Shown here in pieces: positions 35,637 through 48,096 of a DNA stretch of 64,000 bases; within the stretch, counting starts at the first letter, position 1; every line of letters begins with the position of its first letter. The notes below the pieces were generated by a model that worked only from the letters and a program-made list of their open reading frames with translations, was not told the DNA's origin and ran no database searches. Where the stretch lies: NCBI GenBank assembly GCA_963931925.1, contig OZ007570.1:27526304-27590303 (forward strand), read 5' to 3'. A program made the position numbers and the translations under genes. This DNA is from Onchidella celtica (Eukaryota > Mollusca > Gastropoda > Systellommatophora > Onchidiidae).

Positions 35637-36991
35637 AAAAAATAAAAAAATCGCAGAATGTTTTACAAATACAGGCACTTTAGATGCCAGTTCCAGGCTT
35701 GGATTTCCGGAATGCCTTGTTTCTGTATTGTTTCTTTCCGTTTCTGTATTATTTCTCGCAAGAGACTTTGGTACATGCAACTTTTTTTCTTTTTTTCCCG
35801 TGACTTCGATTTAGCGAACACAGCCAAACCAAAAATCCCACATGATTTTGGTATGATTGGCGCAGTCATTAACAATAATTCAAGCAGTACTGAGTGGTCA
35901 TAAAACCATAATGTCATGAAAGGAAAAGATCACGACAAAAATCTTCAGACACTAAATGCTTGCATCTACTGCAACGTCGCCTTTAAGAGTGAAGTCAGTT
36001 ATGCATGCGCGGCTGTCAGGTAATCCTCTATGAATATTCATGGATCGACAGATTGTTCAATCTTTTAATGGCTCTATTACACGTACAGACAAAACTGATC
36101 ATCTTCCTCACTTCCGACTTCTATCAGTTTTGTCTAATCGATCGCTGCTATTAACACGTACAGTCCTTTCTCACTTGACTGAATCAAATGTAGAGAGCCA
36201 AAACATCATGTCAAATTGAGAACAACTCATGCATGCCTTTTGAAATACAACATCTTTTCAATGTTTTAAAATGGCATGGTGGATAAATACATGTAAAGTA
36301 TTCCAGCAAAAGCCAGGAGATTTAAAATTTCAGATAAAATCATTGAACAAACATCAAACAAGATGGACCATCAAAAAGACAGAGAATTGGCACAGTACAT
36401 CCTCTAAAAAATGATACGCTACGTTGTATACACTAATACTATTTTTCTATGAAGAAAATGTAAAATGATAAACGGGGACAGAATTAACCTTTTGATTTTT
36501 AATTGTATATTTTTTAAATAAAGACTCGCATTGAGCTTCTCGCGACCCATTTCGCTAATATTGATGCCCTGATTACGAAAATGCACTTGGTTTTTCTGCT
36601 TTGATCAATATTTTTTTATTTTTTTTTAAATGGTCGTATGGGAATCTATTGTGTCCGGTGAACGGTTCAACGGGTCAGCATTTCCATTAGCCATTCCCAA
36701 AAACTGAGGTTGGTTGGAACGATTTTTTCAGGCGCTTTCCGATATTCTCGATTGGGTTTAGGACTAGGGTCAACGTTAATTGCAGCTTTCAGTCAGATCT
36801 TATTCTTTCGGTGGGGTTGCAGGGAAAGAGTGGCGACCTTTGACAATTTTTGTTTCTCTGGCTTCCGCCTCAGGCTAACTGCCCTCTATTCTTGATTCCT
36901 GTTCTGTGTCTTAGCTTGATTCTTGATTCTTTCGTGGCTGTCCGCGTACATCTTGACCAGCTGTGGTACTGGTGGTGGGCGCCATAATATA
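35637..36991. other. no gene seen
   Basis: Short open frames only. No domain or splice support. Confidence 0.4.
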
Positions 36992-37293
36992 TATGGACCC
37001 TTTTCATTTAGCGTCCTCCATATCACATGATTTGCAAAAAAAATGGCGGCGTGCCTCACTTGTAGGGCGGAAGCGATGGACAACGGTCGAACCATGCTAT
37101 CCTCTTGTTGTGCACCCAATTGTACAAACCCGTTACGTGCTGGTTCTGGCATAAAAATGCATCTTTGCTTAGACTGTGCACATATTCAGATGCCATCACT
37201 AAGGCAAGTTGAGGTTTTTGCCCTACACGGTGCTTTTCGATGCCGTGCGGCTCCCCGCAAACAACCGTAACGCGGAAGTGAAAAGGGTCCATA
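36992..37293 (+). mobile_element. small TIR element with THAP-like fragment
   Basis: The two ends are inverted: the left reads TATGGACCCTTTTCATTTAG and the right, on the other strand, TATGGACCCTTTTCACTTCC, both then GCGT. Between them a 76-codon plus-strand frame carries a THAP-like zinc-finger start. THAP domains bind DNA and sit at the N terminus of P-superfamily transposases, so this could be a 302-bp deletion derivative of a P-like transposon. I see no 8-bp target duplication, so the superfamily is inferred from the THAP-like part only. Confidence 0.5.
37043..37270 (+). pseudogene. THAP-like zinc-finger fragment
   Basis: From the internal Met at 37097 the frame reads MLSSCCAPNCTNPLRAGSGI and continues with His and Cys residues (KMHLCLDCAHIQ). 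The Ser-Cys-Cys-x-x-x-Cys-Thr-Asn start is typical of THAP domains (C-x2-4-C, then C-x2-H), but the aromatic core and the second C-x2-H pair are not clear. The 18 codons before that Met may be untranslated. No catalytic domain follows. It lies inside the inverted repeats of the host element. A chance resemblance cannot be excluded. Confidence 0.4.
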
Positions 37294-39311
37294 GAGAAGA
37301 AATAAGGAGTAAAGAGGGAGCAGACTGTGGGGAGTATCTATGAGGAAGTAAACACTTGCCCTCCTTCCTGTGATCGATAGTGTAACAAAAAAAAAAGGGG
37401 GGGGGTGGGGGGTCTGATATAGCCTGGTTTGAAGTGGTGTACTGCCCGGGCTGTGCTTGCTTTCTCAGAAAATAATTCTATTATACAAAACTATATATTG
37501 AAAACAAACAAAAAAACCTCGCGTGATTCTCAACAAGATCCACCGTCGCCCACACGGCCCGGATTTGCATGACATTTTAAATGTGTCTCCCTATTGAGTT
37601 CTTTTTAATAATAAAAACAACACACCAACAAATAGTTTTGGAGAATTGGACACAGTTATTGGAACACTGGACCAGTGACCTGTGTTTAATATTCATTCCA
37701 ATAGTTTTGAAGTGGCTTGACACTCAGGTCTGCGTTGTTATTGTTGTTGTTGTTTTTGCTTTATTTTCATAAGTAGTCGGTGGGGAGACAATTTCAAACT
37801 TTAACACATTCGCCAGGAAACGAGCCTTGTTACAAAACGGGGGTCATCGAGCAGAGTGAACGATAAAAATATGATGAGAAGAATCAAGAAACACATTCAA
37901 TTCTTCTACTTGTGTCACACGTATTGTTTCTTTTTTATGGAACCGCTCGATCTAGTATTCGAAACCGTCGATTGTTCGGATAATGATTACCGGATATTCG
38001 ATATTCGTTATTCGTTCGAATCATACAATTTGTTTTTCGACCTAACACCACCCAAAAAAGTGTGTTTTCTACTTCAATTTAGTGTTCATGTCACTGCAAA
38101 AAGTTCCATCTTTAATGGCCACTCCCTGCAGTGATTCTGTCCACATTGAATGAAACACGATCCAGTTATGTCATTAATCACAATCGCTGCCATAGAGACC
38201 AGGTCTACCGTAAAAACAGTTTGGTGACTCCCATGAGACATATCCACTGCCAGCTCAGATAATACTTTGTTGTTGGCTTGTGGGGCATTTGACGTAATGT
38301 TACCTAAAAGCCATTTTTCAAACTATGCCTGGGAAAAAAATTAATGGTTGTGTTGCCAAGGGTAGTAATTAAATTAACATTTTTGGGTTAGAATTATCTT
38401 CCTTGTGTGGTCATGTGACCTAGCGACCATCTTGAAAAAGAGCTCGTGTTTACAACCTGCCATCAGTTACCAAGGAACTAACTGCCCCACTGTGCTTAAA
38501 AGTAAAACTTGATTATGCTTTTTCTGTATGCTCAAATGAATTTTTGAATGTAGAACATCGCTGATTGGGGGCCCTGGGGGGCTAAACTTGATTAGTTTCA
38601 TAGTAGAACCGCCACTGCCGCTAAGTGCCAAGTCATAGGAGACACAGAAATATTGTATAGAATTATTATAGGCCTAACCTAACCTAAACGTCCAAAAGTT
38701 CTCCACAAACAAGAACTATTAGTCAACAAAAGAACCACTACACAGTCCTGCTAAATCCATTCCATAGACAGATAGCGGAAAGTGTTCTCCTCAGCAGAAA
38801 TTCTCCACTTTCTTTGCCTAGAGAATTAAAACTAAATGGGTGTCAGCTGAAAAGAGACACAGAGTTTCAGACAGAATGAGGCTTGGATTCGATCGATTGC
38901 AGATTTTCTACACGATATCATACGTTTCCAGAGAGGCAACCTAGCCAAAATGGTCACTTCATTCATAAGATTAAACGCATTTTCCAGAAACGACGGCTCG
39001 TCGAGCGGTTTTTCGATCAAGCATTTTCCAGGCGCCGTTTCTGTGTTACACATTTATTGATCCGACTACGGTAGTCCGGGTAGAGCCAAAATTCAGGCTG
39101 GTCAATGATCTTTTTTCTGTCCCTCAATCCTTTCCTCGTTTTATCCACACATCTTTTTCGCCACTGAGTATTTCTCTCTTCATCTTTGTACAACCCCTTT
39201 TCCGTTCTCTGTAATTTAACTTAAGTCTCTCATTTTAGGTCTCTGATTAATTTTCCCTCATCGGCCGATGGCTTTCTCTCCTCCGCTCTCCCATTTTCCA
39301 TTTCCCCCTGT
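37294..39311. other. 2 kb with no gene seen
   Basis: A poly-A/poly-G junction at about 37387-37410; the rest is unremarkable. Open frames at 37856-38134 and 38832-39074 show no domain. Confidence 0.4.
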
Positions 39312-39324
39312 CTTTCTGTCTGTA

Positions 39325-39373
<49 letters not shown>
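39312..39373. repeat. (TCTG)n microsatellite
   Basis: About 15 TCTG units followed by TTTC-rich sequence. Confidence 0.95.
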
Positions 39374-39375
<2 letters not shown>

Positions 39376-39520
39376 TTCTCTTTCTGTCATTTTTCTAAAT
39401 TCTGCCCTAGTCTCACACCTGATTCTTGACCTACAAAATCTGCCCCCACCCCCGAACTCCCCATCCCCCCCCCCTCCCCCTGTAAAAGCCGGCCTGCTCT
39501 CTCTCCCTCCGGTGTTTAGG

Positions 39521-39879
39521 TCTTTAATTTACGGGTTCGCTGCCATTGGCATTTGCACCTCATTTTTCTTGTTCTTGTTTCTGTGCATTTTTGTGGCATT
39601 AATTAGTTTTTTGTGAGAATTTTGCCCGTGCAGCGGCCATGTTCGGCCTGCTCTCTTCGACTTTCAACTGCCAAGGTATCTTTAACGTGCACACGGGCCC
39701 TATGACTTTTTCGTCCTTATCCGAGAAGACTAGGTGCTCTATCCTATCTACCAAAGGAACAGGGACAGGATTTTTTTTCTCCCGAAAATAATTCCAACAT
39801 GCATGCACCGTCTGGGGTCGAACCCGGTACCTTTGGCATGTGAGGTGAGCACCTTGCCGCTAGACCACCGTGTCTCCCT
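39521..39879 (-). mobile_element. tRNA-derived SINE, copy A
   Basis: On the minus strand the 5' end reads like a tRNA: a box A TGGTCTAGCGG near 39855 and a box B GGGTTCGACCCC near 39820, the internal RNA polymerase III promoter of tRNA genes. A body of about 280 bp follows (GGGCCCGTGTGCACGTTAAA, then GCAGTTGAAAGTCG, then CATGGCCGCTGCACGGGC) and ends in GGTGCAAATGCCAATGGCAG and CGAACCCGTAAAT. The same body and end occur in copy B at 56795-57275, which fixes the unit. It has no coding capacity and would need a LINE for movement. Confidence 0.85.
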
Positions 39880-40459
39880 CTCCTTCTGGTAACTTTCCCC
39901 TCCCTCAGTCTCTTTACCTATTTCGCGCGGTATTCCCGTCTTCCATTAATTTTACTCCCAGATCTCTCCCACCTCCCTTTTATTTTCAGCCACCTATCTC
40001 CGCCCCCTCCCCCCCCCCCCCGCCAACCTTTTTTCTAAAGCCGCCCACCCGGTACCCACCTCGTCGCCGCCCTCCCTATTACGCACGTTCGATCCGCACA
40101 CGGATTTCCGCAGCGTGAGCCAACTCATCTTTCGAGGCTTAAAACAAAACACGATGTTTCCCCTTTTCAATCCCCTCCAACGACATCAGGCCCGGCCATT
40201 TAATCCTTCACGTATCTAAAGTTAAATTGATACCAGCGTGAGCCGTTGGAATTGGTTGGAATGGCATGGAATCGTGAGTCAGAAACGAAAGTATGGGGCC
40301 GCGGGCGGTTGACGTGGGGCACAGCCAGGAGTGAGTGAGGGTGTGATGACCTGACAGGGTTTGTCACCGACATCTCGGGTTGCCGTTATGGTTAGGGTTA
40401 AGGGGTTAGCGTTATTTGACCAAAGTGAGTCACAATATAGCAAAATGAAAAAGTTGTTT
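39880..40459. other. no gene seen
   Basis: C-rich stretch (poly-C near 40010-40021). No gene. Confidence 0.45.
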
Positions 40460-40615
40460 TGTAGCAAAGCCTGGGGCAGGAAATGATATTACCCAAACGA
40501 TGCAATAAAACGCATGGCAAAAGGAAAGACAAATCAAGCTCTAGATCGATTGATTTTCATCAGGAGAAAAAATAATGTAACACGATAGAGAATTGAACAA
40601 ACTTAATAACACTCT
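40460..40615 (+). repeat. dispersed repeat, copy 2 (partner at 35.47 kb)
   Basis: Shares the ordered blocks GTAGCAAA, CAATAAAACG, GACAAATCAAG and GAAAAAATAATGTAACACGA with 35471-35636. A possible retroposon tail, TATAAGATAAGATATTTATT, lies shortly after at about 40708. Confidence 0.65.
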
Positions 40616-41106
40616 TCACAGTTTTTAGAGTACCATACTGAAGCTTAATTTTCAGTGCTTAATTAATTAAAATTTCACAATTAAAAATCTAACGAGTAAA
40701 AGCCCGTATAAGATAAGATATTTATTTATACAGATTTCAAAAAAAAAAAAGTTTTACTGTAGATCTGGAATTAGGTTTGCAATATGTTTAAACGTTCGTT
40801 TAATTTGTAGATTTTCTGCCTCGTCGGTGAAGACAAAAAGATGTTCTGCAAGTCTATGTCAGGACTATAATGGAAAGTGCTCAGCTTACTTGGTGACAAA
40901 AAGTAAAAGCAGAAACACATACAAGAGAAAAGGAAGAAGCAAAGTAAGAAGCTGGAAAAACCCATTAAAACGTGAGTGTTTCATTTCCTTTCAAGCCTCC
41001 CTTGTCAAATGTCAATTATCGGGATATCAAATTGATGTGTTAATTCAGATGCCATGAAGGAGATCCCTGTCTAGGGCAGTCACCGGAAACTCATTCAAGT
41101 TGGGTT
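40616..41106. other. no gene; possible retroposon tail near 40708
   Basis: TATAAGATAAGATATTTATT reads on the minus strand as a (TATCT)n end like those at 48.8, 49.6 and 58.1 kb. The rest is featureless. Confidence 0.35.
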
Positions 41107-41230
41107 ACCATTAGCTTTATTTAAAGATACGATAGGATACGAATCACTTTACTTTAGGCCTATCCTATACAGGAAATTCTCTCTCACACAGCGTTTAAAA
41201 GCACATAGTACAAGGTACATGCAGCTTACG
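41107..41230 (-). repeat. retroposon 3' end, related to 49.64 kb
   Basis: Read on the plus strand, GATAGGATACGAATCACTTT, then GAAATTCTCTCTCACACAGC and GTTTAAAAGCACATA match the block at 49640-49716 in the same order. On the minus strand this would be a retroposon ending in AAAGTGATTC and an A/T-rich tail. Confidence 0.5.
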
Positions 41231-43274
41231 CCTTATTACATACACGTAATATCCTAACTAAATTAAACTCAATAAATAATGACGGTTGTTCTGTTTCATT
41301 CGTTTTATTGTTACATTTTCTTAAAAGTAACAGAACATCCTGATGTTTGTCCTGGGCGTGCCTGCACCCCCCCCCCTCCCTCCTCCCTCCAATGGGATGT
41401 ATGAATGTCAAGGACTGGGACACTTTGACGAGGGTTTCTCTCCCTCTGAGGATGTCCCGTAGTCTCACTCTCTGAAGAGTTCTTTTTGTTCCTACATTTC
41501 ACGTGTTTATTGTAACAATTGAATTTATCATTGTCGGGACAGGACACACAAATAGACCGAGGTGAAAAACAATAGAGAAAAAAAAATAAAACAAAGAAAC
41601 ATAAATGACTATTTGTGATTAATTAAACAAAAATACAGCTAATAACATTACAATAATTCTGATGTCGCAACCGCCTGTATCCGTCGGGCGAGGACATTCC
41701 CAGCCAGCACCCCTACGTCAATCTGATATACATTTGTACAGGATTTCTATAGGGTGATAGGATTACAGTAGGAGCAGGTCCCCTACATCAGCCCGACGTC
41801 TACGCGATGTAGTGGATCTTCTACGAACCACGCCATTCCCATGCGCAAACTTTAAGTTAGAACCATGAATCTGATTTCCATAATGTGGCTGGCTCGGTTA
41901 ACTCTCGCGAGTTCGAGATGCCTGGCACAAAAAAATAACAAGAATAACAACAACAAGAAAGAAAGATGGAAAAAAAAACGACAAACAAGAAAAGGAAAAC
42001 TAGCACAGAAGGCAGAACAAACAGAACGAGAATGGCAAGGAAAAGTAAACAACAACAACAAGCAACTGTTAAGAAAAACAACAAGAACAACAACTTCAGC
42101 CCCCCGAGCTTCTCTAACGAACACAGACAAAATACCACGGCCCGCCTCAAGCACCAAAATGGTTTTCATTTCGGCCCGTGAGCTGTACACAGAATTTGCT
42201 CACCACGACAGACTGTCAACACTGGCCGCTATCCGATTAGACGGGAACACCCAACACTACACGGGCACCTACAACATCGTTGGTTGATGCTCCAGGGGTT
42301 GCCAGACAATCCTTGGGCTGGGCTGACTTTCGCTTTCACCGTTGCCACTTGTGTGAGACAAGACAGAGATCGATGGTCTTATTTCTGCAGTGGTTGGAGA
42401 AACTTGGCGCATGCTACCCCCCTCGCCCCCTTCCACCAACACCGTCACCCATCCACCTCGCCCCCTTGAATCTGATTTGTGTTATCTTATGTCGAAAAGG
42501 AACTGATGTCGGAGATCTCCGAACTCACTAAATCACACACATACACACACACAAAAACAACAACAACGAAGTCATGATTTTTCTGAGACTGGCGCAAAAT
42601 AAAATCATTTTTGAGGAAATAATCACACAAATTACTCATACATCGAATCCAAGAGTAAGAAGTGCTTTATGTTCCCAACAAATTACTTCTCTATATAAAT
42701 AAAAGCTAGATGCAAACATGCGAGACAATCACAAGACCTCGAAAAATGCAGTTTTCACCTATATCCTCTAGAAACGCAATGCAGTTGTCGATGGACCAAC
42801 GAAATTGTGGGAAAATATCCGTATTAAACTCAGCGAAGGCCAAATTCCAAGGCTGACCCCTGCCTTTTCACGCCACGTTTTATATTCTAGCAATACTACC
42901 ATTTCCAATCCATATTTTGAAAGCAAACTTCCTATTCCGGTGTCATCGTTTGGTAATTGGGCGACATTTTCCGGTGCAGTGTTAAATTATCACTGCGTGT
43001 ATAAAATAATGAGAATCCAGACATGAAGAAAGCGTATTTAATAGCTGATGTCTGGGGACCGTAATATTTTATACTGTAAACTCTAGCTGAGCACTGGGCA
43101 CAACTCGGTATTTTCTCTATATTCTTTGTAATTAGCCCATGGTCCCCTACCAACATGGTACTTAGTTTGGTAAGCCTGGGCATAGACTGAGCTATTCTAC
43201 CAGTGGGGGATAAACTCAAGTTCCACAGAGGTACTGCCAACATCCGCCCCATTTTGTCACATCGTTGGGCATGT
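41231..43274. other. 2 kb with no gene seen
   Basis: A 140-codon plus-strand frame (41865-42287) is mainly an AAC/AAG low-complexity tract coding Asn, Lys and Gln. No splice support. Poly-C at about 41368. Confidence 0.4.
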
Positions 43275-43508
43275 GTGAGTGGATCTGACGAAATCGGGCT
43301 TAAGGGGAAAGATCAAATTCCTGAGAAACAAGGTGAAACATTTTCTATGGAAACTGAGTTTTGCTTTTAATATGAAAAGGTAACCATTTTTCTTAATTCA
43401 GTAAACTATTTAGCTTGAAGGCGTCTTAGAAATATCTTATTTTGATTTTTTTTAAAGAGCTATTCCACCTTTAGCCCGGTCTTGTCAGATTCACCGACTT
43501 TTCACACA
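43275..43508. mobile_element. foldback MITE, copy 2 of a two-copy family
   Basis: The left end GTGTGAGTGGATCTGACGAA and then ATCGGGCTTAAGG pairs with the right end, which on the other strand reads GTGTGAAAAGTCGGTGAATC, then TGACAAGACCGGGCTAAAGG. Internal blocks (AAAAATGGTTACC, GCCTTCAAGCTAAATAG on the minus strand) match copy 1 at 9025-9264. About 234 bp, no coding region. Confidence 0.8.
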
Positions 43509-46500
43509 CCTTTTTTCTTAATTTTTTTTTCTTCCATTATGGTGTCTGCCAGTGTGAAAACCAGTAGAATATCTGAAAACTTCAAACGATTTCAAACAGG
43601 TCGTCTCCGCAGGCATAATGATCATACAAAGATTTTTATGGTTTTGTTTTTCTTTATATCAAAATTTTGGCCGTGTCCAAACGCAGCAAGATTAAACTGA
43701 TAATGCACAAATGATTAGCAATAGCCCACACTGGCATGTCATGCAGTTTAACAGGACAATAGCAAGATGCAACAATAGAGTCAATTAATGAAATTTCCCC
43801 ACCGAAGGATAGCCTATCATAAAGTTAGTGATGTCTTTTAGAAAAAGAAATAGTACTACAACAACAACACCAACAAAAATCCACAGGCAACCTAAAGAAC
43901 GTCTTTTATTGTTCATTTTTAACGCAGGATTTCACAACCAAATAACATTTTTTTTGTACCAAAAGTGCAAAACTTAACAAGCTAGCCATGCACACATTAA
44001 ACAATGCATCTGGTAGAACAGAACAACTAACTGGTTATGGGCGTGGTCAGTTTGCCGCCACACTCTGTGTCGTACAATCATTCCTCACAATCGCAAAATC
44101 GCCTCACCCTCATACCAACACAAGCTCAGCTGCCACTCAAGGGCCTCAGCAGGCAATATTTGATAAGATGCTTGCACTTGAAGAAAATCTCGCGAGCAAT
44201 TGGTGAAGGTCTACTGGCAAATTAATTTGATTCAAGATTTGCATCATCTTCTAGAAAATGAAGAAGATAAAGAAATCCCTTGTTTTAATATCCTTTAAGT
44301 CCATGCCCCAGTTCTGAGCGATTAGGGGCGATAATTAAACCAAAGGCTCAATCTGACTGTGGAGGTTTGTTAAACTTTTCTGTACAAATTATTCTATACC
44401 ATTTCCGAGTGGCCCCTTCAAGAATTCTTGTTTTAAGAGGCAAAGGAGACAAGGCACACGCTCTACGGCTTTCTGACCACGCCTTCACGTAATTGGCAAT
44501 AGTACTTTCAATCATGGAGTAAATTCAGAGTGGATTTTGGCACTATTCGCGGCGCCGCAGCGTCACTTTATCACTGGACGTTTATTTTTGCACTTGTGAT
44601 TAGGCGCATTGGATTTTACTTGCATTTTGAAAGTTCCCATTTTTTTTTGGTTGGCGAATGACTTCGCAGGAGATAAAGCTCTGATAAATCCATGTCTCAT
44701 CAGCAAGTATGCCACTTGACTTTTTACGCAGCTGAACAATGCTTAATTTTTGTTTAGTTTTTTTTTTTAATAACTAACTTGCTACTTGTACAGTTATCAC
44801 ACAGGCGAAAGTTGAATGAAAGGGCATCTAGAGTCGGTCTCAACAGGGCTTTTTCTGGGTTATTAAAAGTCAAGTGTTCAAGGGTTCTTCAGTTTCATCA
44901 CTGATTGCTGCAGGCAAAAACAACTTTATACAAGTTTTCGGGTCGTCAGATAGAGATAAAAATTTATCAGTCTCAACTAGCTCAAGACCTGCTTTAAGAC
45001 ACCAACACCGGGCAAGAAGACACCATTTTGATAACGTAAATGTGACCATCTCTGAGTGAAAGACTCATATCGTCAGGTTTTGACCATTTCCATTGGTCTG
45101 GACTTCCTTTTCGCGACCTTCAAGTTTCAAAGTAATGTCATTCATGTCAATTGTTTAGAAAACCAAACTAGGACTTACCAAAGGGATATCTGCAGCCTAT
45201 TCCTGCCTTGAAAGAGTCTCACTTTAACAAACTCTGGGAATCAGTACTTATTGACAACCATATGTCTACAAAATTATCTGACACAATTTCATTAGGTAAC
45301 ATTGGAAGCAAAGATACCATTCAGTGTTCTGATTTAATTGTTCGTTCTCTTTGGACTTCTAAAATCCACACAGTGTGAACCAAAATTCAATTATTATGTC
45401 TGATACAATCACATTTATTTCAATACGTAATCTTAAACGCTCTGTCGCTACGGTAGTTCTTATCTGTTCTAGCTCCATTTTTTGGACAACAGAAATTCCA
45501 CGTGAAAAGTTTGCAGCTGTAATATTATTATCAGAAGCCAGAATAAATCGGACACAGTGAAACAGCTTGATAAATACCACAACTCATTTTAAACAGGTGT
45601 CACAATTGTGCATTTGTTATATCTCTTCTACATACCAAAAAGATCTCTAGTGTTTCAGAAAATGGAGATAGGACAAACAAGAACAAAGGTCGCGCAATGT
45701 ATAAATTAAGATCAAGTCTTGACAAAGTCACTGTGTAAGTCTACGCTTACCATTTTGTCTGCCAGTACAGTAAACACGTCAGCACTACTGATTTTAATCA
45801 GTTCCAAGACCGCCAGCCTAAGTGTCACTTGAGCATACACTAATGTCGCCACGCGCTGCGACACTTTCCGGGAATTCCTCCACCGACTCAGCGAAGCCAA
45901 ATAGACTAGAATGACATTTTTTTCGGGAGGGGGCGCGGATGGGGGGGCCCGGGGATAGATCTGGTGACTCAAGATCGGACAATACCAGCTGCTGCCAAAG
46001 AAGAGATTATCTCTATATTTCCCCTCACCGAATCTTGGGCGCAAATGACGCGTTTCCTTGGAACCAGAGACAAACTGTCAAATTTGCCGAACCGCTGACA
46101 AAACTGTTGGGAATGAGAACGAAATTCTCTGAGTCAGAGGACTGCCAAGAGCTCTCGAGAAGTTAAAAAGCCTTACTGAAAAGTGCTCCAAATTTTAATG
46201 TACCTTTTCTGTTCGCTCGCGTTGAATTTTGTGCTGGGACATTTCTCATACAAGTCGACGATTATCCAACTTACACATTTGCAGGAAAGTGAACAAGAAA
46301 GACAATTAAGGTGGTGGAGTATGTCATTACATTACTTTCATCTTCATAAAATATGCTGTTACTTAGAGCAAGGAGGATGTGACTGCTGACGCTCTGGGAC
46401 GGTAGTAATGTCCTGCTACACAAGGAACCCCCATGTGCCTATGGGAGCCGGATTTATTTTGGGGGTGGGGGTGGAGGGGTGGGATGGGGGAGCGGATGGA

Positions 46501-47257
46501 AGGGATAATCTGCAGTAATTTTTTAAAACCAGGCATAAAGTCTTTGCTCAACACTTCCACCAGTCGACGCGTTTAAATAGGAAACTGTTTGGCGACAAGC
46601 GGGGCAAGGTACAGCGTCCAGTCAACGAATGAGCAGCTAACAAACAGGAAGTAAAATGAGCAGAGAGAGAGACGAAAAGGTGTGCTGATAATTTTGTAGG
46701 TATGTAGGAAAATAGATGTAGTTGGAGAGGAAGACATCAGTCTGTAACACAGCCAGTATCCCAGGGAGAGACAGTCACAGACAGAAAGAATTCGATGAGA
46801 GCCAGACAGTAGTTTCTCCAGCCCATTGGAGGAGAACCCAGGAATACACTGCATTCTCATGAGTTTGGTTCTTGGTATCTGTAGGTTTTGAATTCTCCAT
46901 AATGATAAAAAAAACAACATTATCGCTGTATTGTAATTTGTGCCGGGGAGTTTAGTGATAGTGAAAAGAGAAGGAGGGGTTCCCAAACCTCTAGCAGGTT
47001 CATTTCATAATAATAATTGTGAGGGGGGGAGGGAGTATCAAATACTGAAAGGAAATAGAATCCGCTTCTTGCAGGACACAGAAGAAGAACGGATTTGACA
47101 GTAAGGGGACAAATATTTATTGGTAGATGAAGATAACGAAAGCGCTGGTTTAAGTACAGACTTGTTGCTGGGTATAAACAGTGCTTGTTTTGTTTATTAG
47201 AAGTGCCAGACAGACAGTGCACTATACGGTAAAAAGTAATAGTATATCGGTACTCAC
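43509..47257. other. 3.7 kb with no exon recognised
   Basis: This follows the third exon of the collagen-like gene in the sense direction (minus), so collagen-type exons would be expected somewhere beyond. I looked for minus-strand Gly-x-y runs and saw none. A decayed transposase-like trace at 44.3-44.75 kb on the minus strand was not convincing. Confidence 0.4.
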
Positions 47258-47449
47258 CAAGCATTGGCGGATCTGGCGGGCATTTTTCTCGGGGCTGATG
47301 TGATGTGACCCTCGTGGCGTGACGTATATGTGTCTGCGACGTCATGTCTTTATTATATTGTCGTATTCTGATGGCATCGTCCAGGGATGTTGAACCAATG
47401 AGGTCGGCCACCCGTCGTCGGTAGACGACATTTGATAACTCCAAACAGG
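47258..47449 (-). CDS. collagen-like membrane protein, exon 3 of those seen
   Basis: The acceptor CATTTTCTTCTGTAG precedes the exon and the donor CTTG/GTGAGTAC follows it. The 192-nt exon starts with two bases completing a codon and ends with one G, so it is a phase 1-1 exon. It encodes a 63-residue segment: CLELSNVVYRRRVADLIG, a possible short coiled coil with DDAIRIRQYNKDM, then PREKCPPDPPMLG where the last Gly codon is split by the intron. A Cys-Pro-Pro motif just before Gly-x-y repeats, after a membrane-proximal linker, is the layout of MACIT collagens and gliomedin-like colmedins. The split glycine suits a following collagen exon, but that exon is not seen. Confidence 0.75.
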
Positions 47450-47619
47450 CTACAGAAGAAAATGGCCAAGCGATTGGTGATCAAGGGAACAAACACTGGA
47501 AATGTAGCTAACTCAGATTACAGAGTTATTTCCCTGATTAAAAAAAACTACTATTATTTCAATAAACATGCAGTTGGGCAGATTAAATAAATCATGCATA
47601 TTATTCTGGCCACCTGTCT

Positions 47620-48034
47620 GCCTTTTCATGTTCATGCCTTCTGTTTGTTGTCTGGCTGTGAGTTTGTCCACGTGCCTGATTGTCTGTCTGTTGATCTGTT
47701 TGACTGTGTGTCTATCTGACTGCCTGTCCATCTGTCTGTTCTTCTGAGTATATCCCTGCTTGTCTCTTTGTCTGTGTGTCTTTCTGTGTGTTTGTATGCC
47801 TGTCTGTCTGTCGGTCTGACTGAGCGTCTGTCTGCTTGCCTGTTTGTATGTGTGCTTTTCTATCTGTCTGTTTGGTTGCTTGTCTGTCCGCCTGTCTGAC
47901 TGTCTGTCCGTTTGTCTGTCTGACTGTCTGTTTGGTTGGGCATGTGCCCATCTGACTTTCTGTCTGTTTGTCTGTCTGACTTTCTGCCTTTCTAACTTTC
48001 TGACTGTCTGTCTATCTGTCTGTGTGTCTGTCTC

Positions 48035-48065
<31 letters not shown>

Positions 48066-48080
48066 GTCTGTCTCTGTGTA
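47620..48080. repeat. TCTG tetranucleotide array inside the short intron
   Basis: About 460 bases of CTGT/TCTG units with many interruptions, purest near 48000-48070. It lies wholly in the 647-bp intron between exons 2 and 3 and begins only a few bases past the exon 2 donor. It is open on the minus strand and extends the exon 2 reading frame with Arg/Gln/Thr/Asp repeats, which is not real coding. Confidence 0.9.
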
Positions 48081-48096
48081 TCCTTACGTTTCCCAC

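Noticed and set aside
39800..39879. tRNA gene
   Set aside because: Boxes A and B are present, but the cloverleaf does not close, and the sequence continues into a shared SINE body found again at 56.8-57.3 kb.
41865..42287. 140-codon plus-strand frame
   Set aside because: Low-complexity Asn/Lys/Gln from an AAC/AAG tract. No conserved domain, and frames on the other strand are equally open.
44280..44760. Minus-strand trace resembling a mariner-like transposase
   Set aside because: Short phrases such as ADETWIYQSF are suggestive but broken by stops. I could not find a consistent DDE pattern or terminal repeats.
46390..46560. Collagen exon on the minus strand
   Set aside because: A few glycines and prolines occur but there is no Gly-x-y period.
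47513..48081. Long extension of the exon 2 frame into Arg/Gln/Thr/Asp repeats
   Set aside because: The extension is the TCTG microsatellite beyond two good splice donors, so it is intron.
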